Below, piece after piece: positions 62,233 to 64,000 of a stretch of 64,000 nucleotides of DNA; within the stretch, counting starts at the first letter, position 1, and each line of letters opens with the position of its first letter. A program made the position numbers and the translations under genes. The notes under the pieces are model-generated. The model saw nothing but the letters and a program-made list of their open reading frames with translations, was not told the origin of the DNA and made no database searches. Source of the stretch: Propionibacteriaceae bacterium (GTDB taxonomy: Bacteria > Actinomycetota > Actinomycetes > Propionibacteriales > Propionibacteriaceae); NCBI GenBank assembly GCA_031285845.1, contig JAITVK010000022.1:1-64000 (forward strand), read 5' to 3'.

Positions 62233-62235
62233 GGG

Positions 62236-63735
62236 TCAGGCCCTCTCGACCTTCACGGTGTGCGTGCGCCCGCCCAGCGACACGTTGTACGTGACGGTTC
62301 CGATGCCAGCGGCTGTGGCGCCCTTGGCTTTGGCTTCCTTCTCGGCGGCGAGCTCGGCGAAGGACTTGGCCACCGAGTGGGGCCCTTCGGCGCGATGCTT
62401 GAAGAAGTCGGTCGCCACTGCCGGGAACTGGGCGTAGGTCAGAACGTCTTCATCGGTTCCGTCGTTGCCTTCAAGCTCCTTGGTCTTGCGAACCAGCTCG
62501 TCCCATTCGGGCTTGAGCAGGTCGGCCGGACGGCAGGTGATCGGTTCTTTCTTGGTCTGCTCTTCGGCGATCTTGGCCACCTCAGGGTTGACCTCGCCCA
62601 GCGTGTGACCGTAGTAGCCCAACACCAGGTCGGCGAACTCAGCGGTCAGCTTCTTGTAACGTCCGAACAGAACGTTGAACACAGCCTGGGTTCCCACGAT
62701 CTGCGAGGTCGGGGTCACCAGCGGCGGATGACCAGCGTCGGCCTTGACCAGCGGAACCTCGGCCATGACCTCCTTGATCTTGTCGCCCGCGCCTTGAGCG
62801 CGCAACTGCGACTCCATGTTCGACAACATGCCGCCAGGGATCTGGGAGGCGAAGATGTCGGTGTCGACCAGGACCGACGACTCGAAGTCTTCGTACTTCG
62901 GACGGATCTTGGCGAAGTGGTCACGAATCTTGATCAGACGTGACATGTCCAGATCGGTGGTGAAATCGGTTCCGTCGAGCATTTCGACGAAGGATTCGGT
63001 TGGGTTGTGGCCCGGGCCGAGGCTCATCGACGAGATGGCGGTGTCGACCACGTCGGCTCCGGCCTCGATCGCCTTCTGCAAGGTCACCAGCGTGACTCCA
63101 GTGGTCGAATGGCAATGGACATTGATCTGAGTGTCCTCGCCGTACGTCTCCTTGATGCCACGGATGATGTCGTACGCCGGCTGCGGCTTCAACAAAGCGG
63201 CCATGTCTTTCAGCGCGATGGATTGCGCGCCCATGTCCAGCAGTTGGCCGGCCAGTTTGACGTACCCCTCGACGGTGTGAACCGGGGAGATGGTGTAGCA
63301 AATGGTGCCCTGGGCATGTTTGCCCGTCTTGGCGACGGCTTGCATGGCCTTGGCCATGTTGCGCGGATCGTTCACGGCGTCGAAGACGCGGAACACATCC
63401 ATACCGTTCTCAGCGGACTTCTCAACGAACTTCTCAACGACCATGTCCTCGTAATGGCGGTAGCCAAGGAGGTTTTGGCCGCGCAGCAGCATCTGCAACC
63501 GGGAGTTGGGCATCAACTCGCGGAAGGTGCGCAGCCTGACCCAAGGATCCTCGTTGAGGAAACGGATGCAGGCATCATAGGTTGCTCCGCCCCAGCACTC
63601 AACCGACCAGTAACCGGCCTTGTCAAGATCGTCACAGGCATCAACCATGTCTTCGGTGGCCATGCGGGTTGCAAGGAGGCTCTGGTGGGCGTCGCGCAGG
63701 GCGAGCTCGGTTACACCAATTTTTCGCGGACTCAT
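62236..63735 (-). CDS. Methylmalonyl-CoA carboxytransferase 5S subunit
   Basis: Transfers the carboxyl from biotin to pyruvate, giving oxaloacetate. The 499 residues match the 505-residue P. freudenreichii 5S. The TIM barrel has ELALRDAHQSLLATRMATEDM (metal-binding Asp), the Lys that becomes carbamylated in ALKDMAALLKPQPAYD, and the metal-ligand His pair in NVHCHSTTG. A PYC-like C-terminal domain follows. ATG 63735 (protein begins MSPRKIGVTEL) fits homology; an upstream in-frame start would add 24 residues. It is the first gene of the operon. Confidence 0.96.
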   Translation of the reverse strand: MSPRKIGVTELALRDAHQSLLATRMATEDMVDACDDLDKAGYWSVECWGGATYDACIRFLNEDPWVRLRTFRELMPNSRLQMLLRGQNLLGYRHYEDMVVEKFVEKSAENGMDVFRVFDAVNDPRNMAKAMQAVAKTGKHAQGTICYTISPVHTVEGYVKLAGQLLDMGAQSIALKDMAALLKPQPAYDIIRGIKETYGEDTQINVHCHSTTGVTLVTLQKAIEAGADVVDTAISSMSLGPGHNPTESFVEMLDGTDFTTDLDMSRLIKIRDHFAKIRPKYEDFESSVLVDTDIFASQIPGGMLSNMESQLRAQGAGDKIKEVMAEVPLVKADAGHPPLVTPTSQIVGTQAVFNVLFGRYKKLTAEFADLVLGYYGHTLGEVNPEVAKIAEEQTKKEPITCRPADLLKPEWDELVRKTKELEGNDGTDEDVLTYAQFPAVATDFFKHRAEGPHSVAKSFAELAAEKEAKAKGATAAGIGTVTYNVSLGGRTHTVKVERA

Positions 63736-63886
63736 GTCCCTATCCAACCACGTCTGCGACGAGTTCGGTAATCTTCGTTGACTGCGTGGCACCACGATGG
63801 CCCCCATCGTGATGACGCTTGTGAACAGAGGATATGGCGATCAGGCCGTGTCGGAACGGGCAGCGCGAGGCCCGATCAGGCGTCGG

Positions 63887-63944
63887 TTGGTTGTCAGCGA
63901 TTGGTTGTCCGCGATCCACACCTGGGCCAGGCACTGTCTACAGT
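63887..63944 (+). promoter_or_regulatory. Tandem 14-bp repeat and leaderless promoter at the right edge
   Basis: TTGGTTGTCAGCGA (63887-63900) and TTGGTTGTCCGCGA (63901-63914) form a direct repeat with one mismatch. TACAGT (63939-63944) lies six bases before a GTG. The repeats sit just upstream of the expected -35 position, as activator sites often do. Confidence 0.55.
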
Positions 63945-63950
63945 AGAGGC

Positions 63951-64000
63951 GTGAAATACGTGCAGGTCGGTCTGGGTTATCGATGGCAAGCGTTCAAGCG
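63951..64000 (+). CDS. Start of a leaderless gene cut by the window edge
   Basis: GTG at 63951 opens a frame reading MKYVQVGLGYRWQAFK that runs off the window. The TACAGT-N6-GTG spacing matches other leaderless genes here. Function cannot be inferred from 16 residues. It is divergent from the transcarboxylase operon. Confidence 0.5.
   Translation, partial: MKYVQVGLGYRWQAFK

Noticed and set aside
1-64000. Insertion sequence, prophage, integron, defence island or CRISPR array
   Set aside because: No transposase, integrase, Cas, restriction or phage structural gene was recognised, and gene content is housekeeping or metabolic.
1-64000. tRNA or rRNA genes in the intergenic gaps
   Set aside because: No cloverleaf with a GTTCRANNC-type T-loop or rRNA-like segment was found by eye; a covariance search would be decisive.

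Overview
This window is high-GC actinobacterial chromosome and most likely comes from the Propionibacteriaceae. The strongest clue is the operon at 59993-63735, which carries the 5S, 12S and 1.3S (biotinyl) subunits of methylmalonyl-CoA carboxytransferase, the hallmark enzyme of the Wood-Werkman propionate fermentation. A hemolysin III/short Z-prenyltransferase neighbourhood, an hpt-ftsH-folE run, DUF2630, a DnaB without intein, an Rpf-like DUF348/G5 muralytic protein and many leaderless TANNNT-N6-RTG starts all fit Actinobacteria. I see no insertion sequence, prophage, CRISPR array, rRNA or tRNA.

Layout. 0.1-3.7 kb: an Rpf-like secreted protein, a CopZ-like metal chaperone, a cluster of at least five DnaA boxes, and dnaB. 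3.9-12.8 kb: pepN, a hemolysin III membrane protein, a 1153-residue surface protein inserted before a short-chain Z-prenyl synthase, and a spermidine-synthase-like protein. 13-21.5 kb: xseAB, rmuC, a GH20 hexosaminidase, pgi, a surface Ig-like protein and an aldo/keto reductase. 21.6-25 kb: rpsF-ssb-rpsR-rplI followed by a CCA/polyA-type nucleotidyltransferase; dnaB, which normally follows rplI in actinobacteria, lies 18 kb away. 25-32.3 kb: a membrane protein, an EamA exporter, an MscS channel, DUF2630, hpt, ftsH, folE. 32.6-38.7 kb: a LacI-regulated sugar ABC transporter resembling the cellobiose-type CebEFG/CebR systems, but paired with an AGE/YihS-type aldose-ketose isomerase. 38.8-43.3 kb: a broken GNAT acetyltransferase, ychF and two radical-SAM-associated genes. 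43.5-50.7 kb: a modular secreted GH18 chitinase and a dhaKLM operon whose DhaM is fused to HPr and a complete Enzyme I. 50.9-57 kb: a CPBP protease, a MauE/DoxX protein, map-adk, SRPBCC, ASCH and AAA ATPase genes. 57.2-59.9 kb: a translationally coupled trio of a Gly/Cys-rich secreted protein, a histidine kinase and a response regulator, the last with a frameshift in its DNA-binding domain. 60-63.7 kb: the transcarboxylase operon. A leaderless gene starts at the right edge.

How the genes work together. The chitinase and the GH20 enzyme could feed amino sugars to the cell. The ABC cluster plus Pgi and DhaKLM bring sugars and dihydroxyacetone into glycolysis, and the transcarboxylase moves carboxyl groups between methylmalonyl-CoA and pyruvate in propionate formation. 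No complete novel defence or mobile system is visible. The items most worth a second look are the DnaA-box cluster before dnaB, the Gly/Cys-rich protein coupled to a two-component system, the DhaM-HPr-EI fusion, the sugar-transporter/isomerase pairing, the cysteine-free S18 in the main ribosomal operon, and the ten or more exact leaderless promoters.
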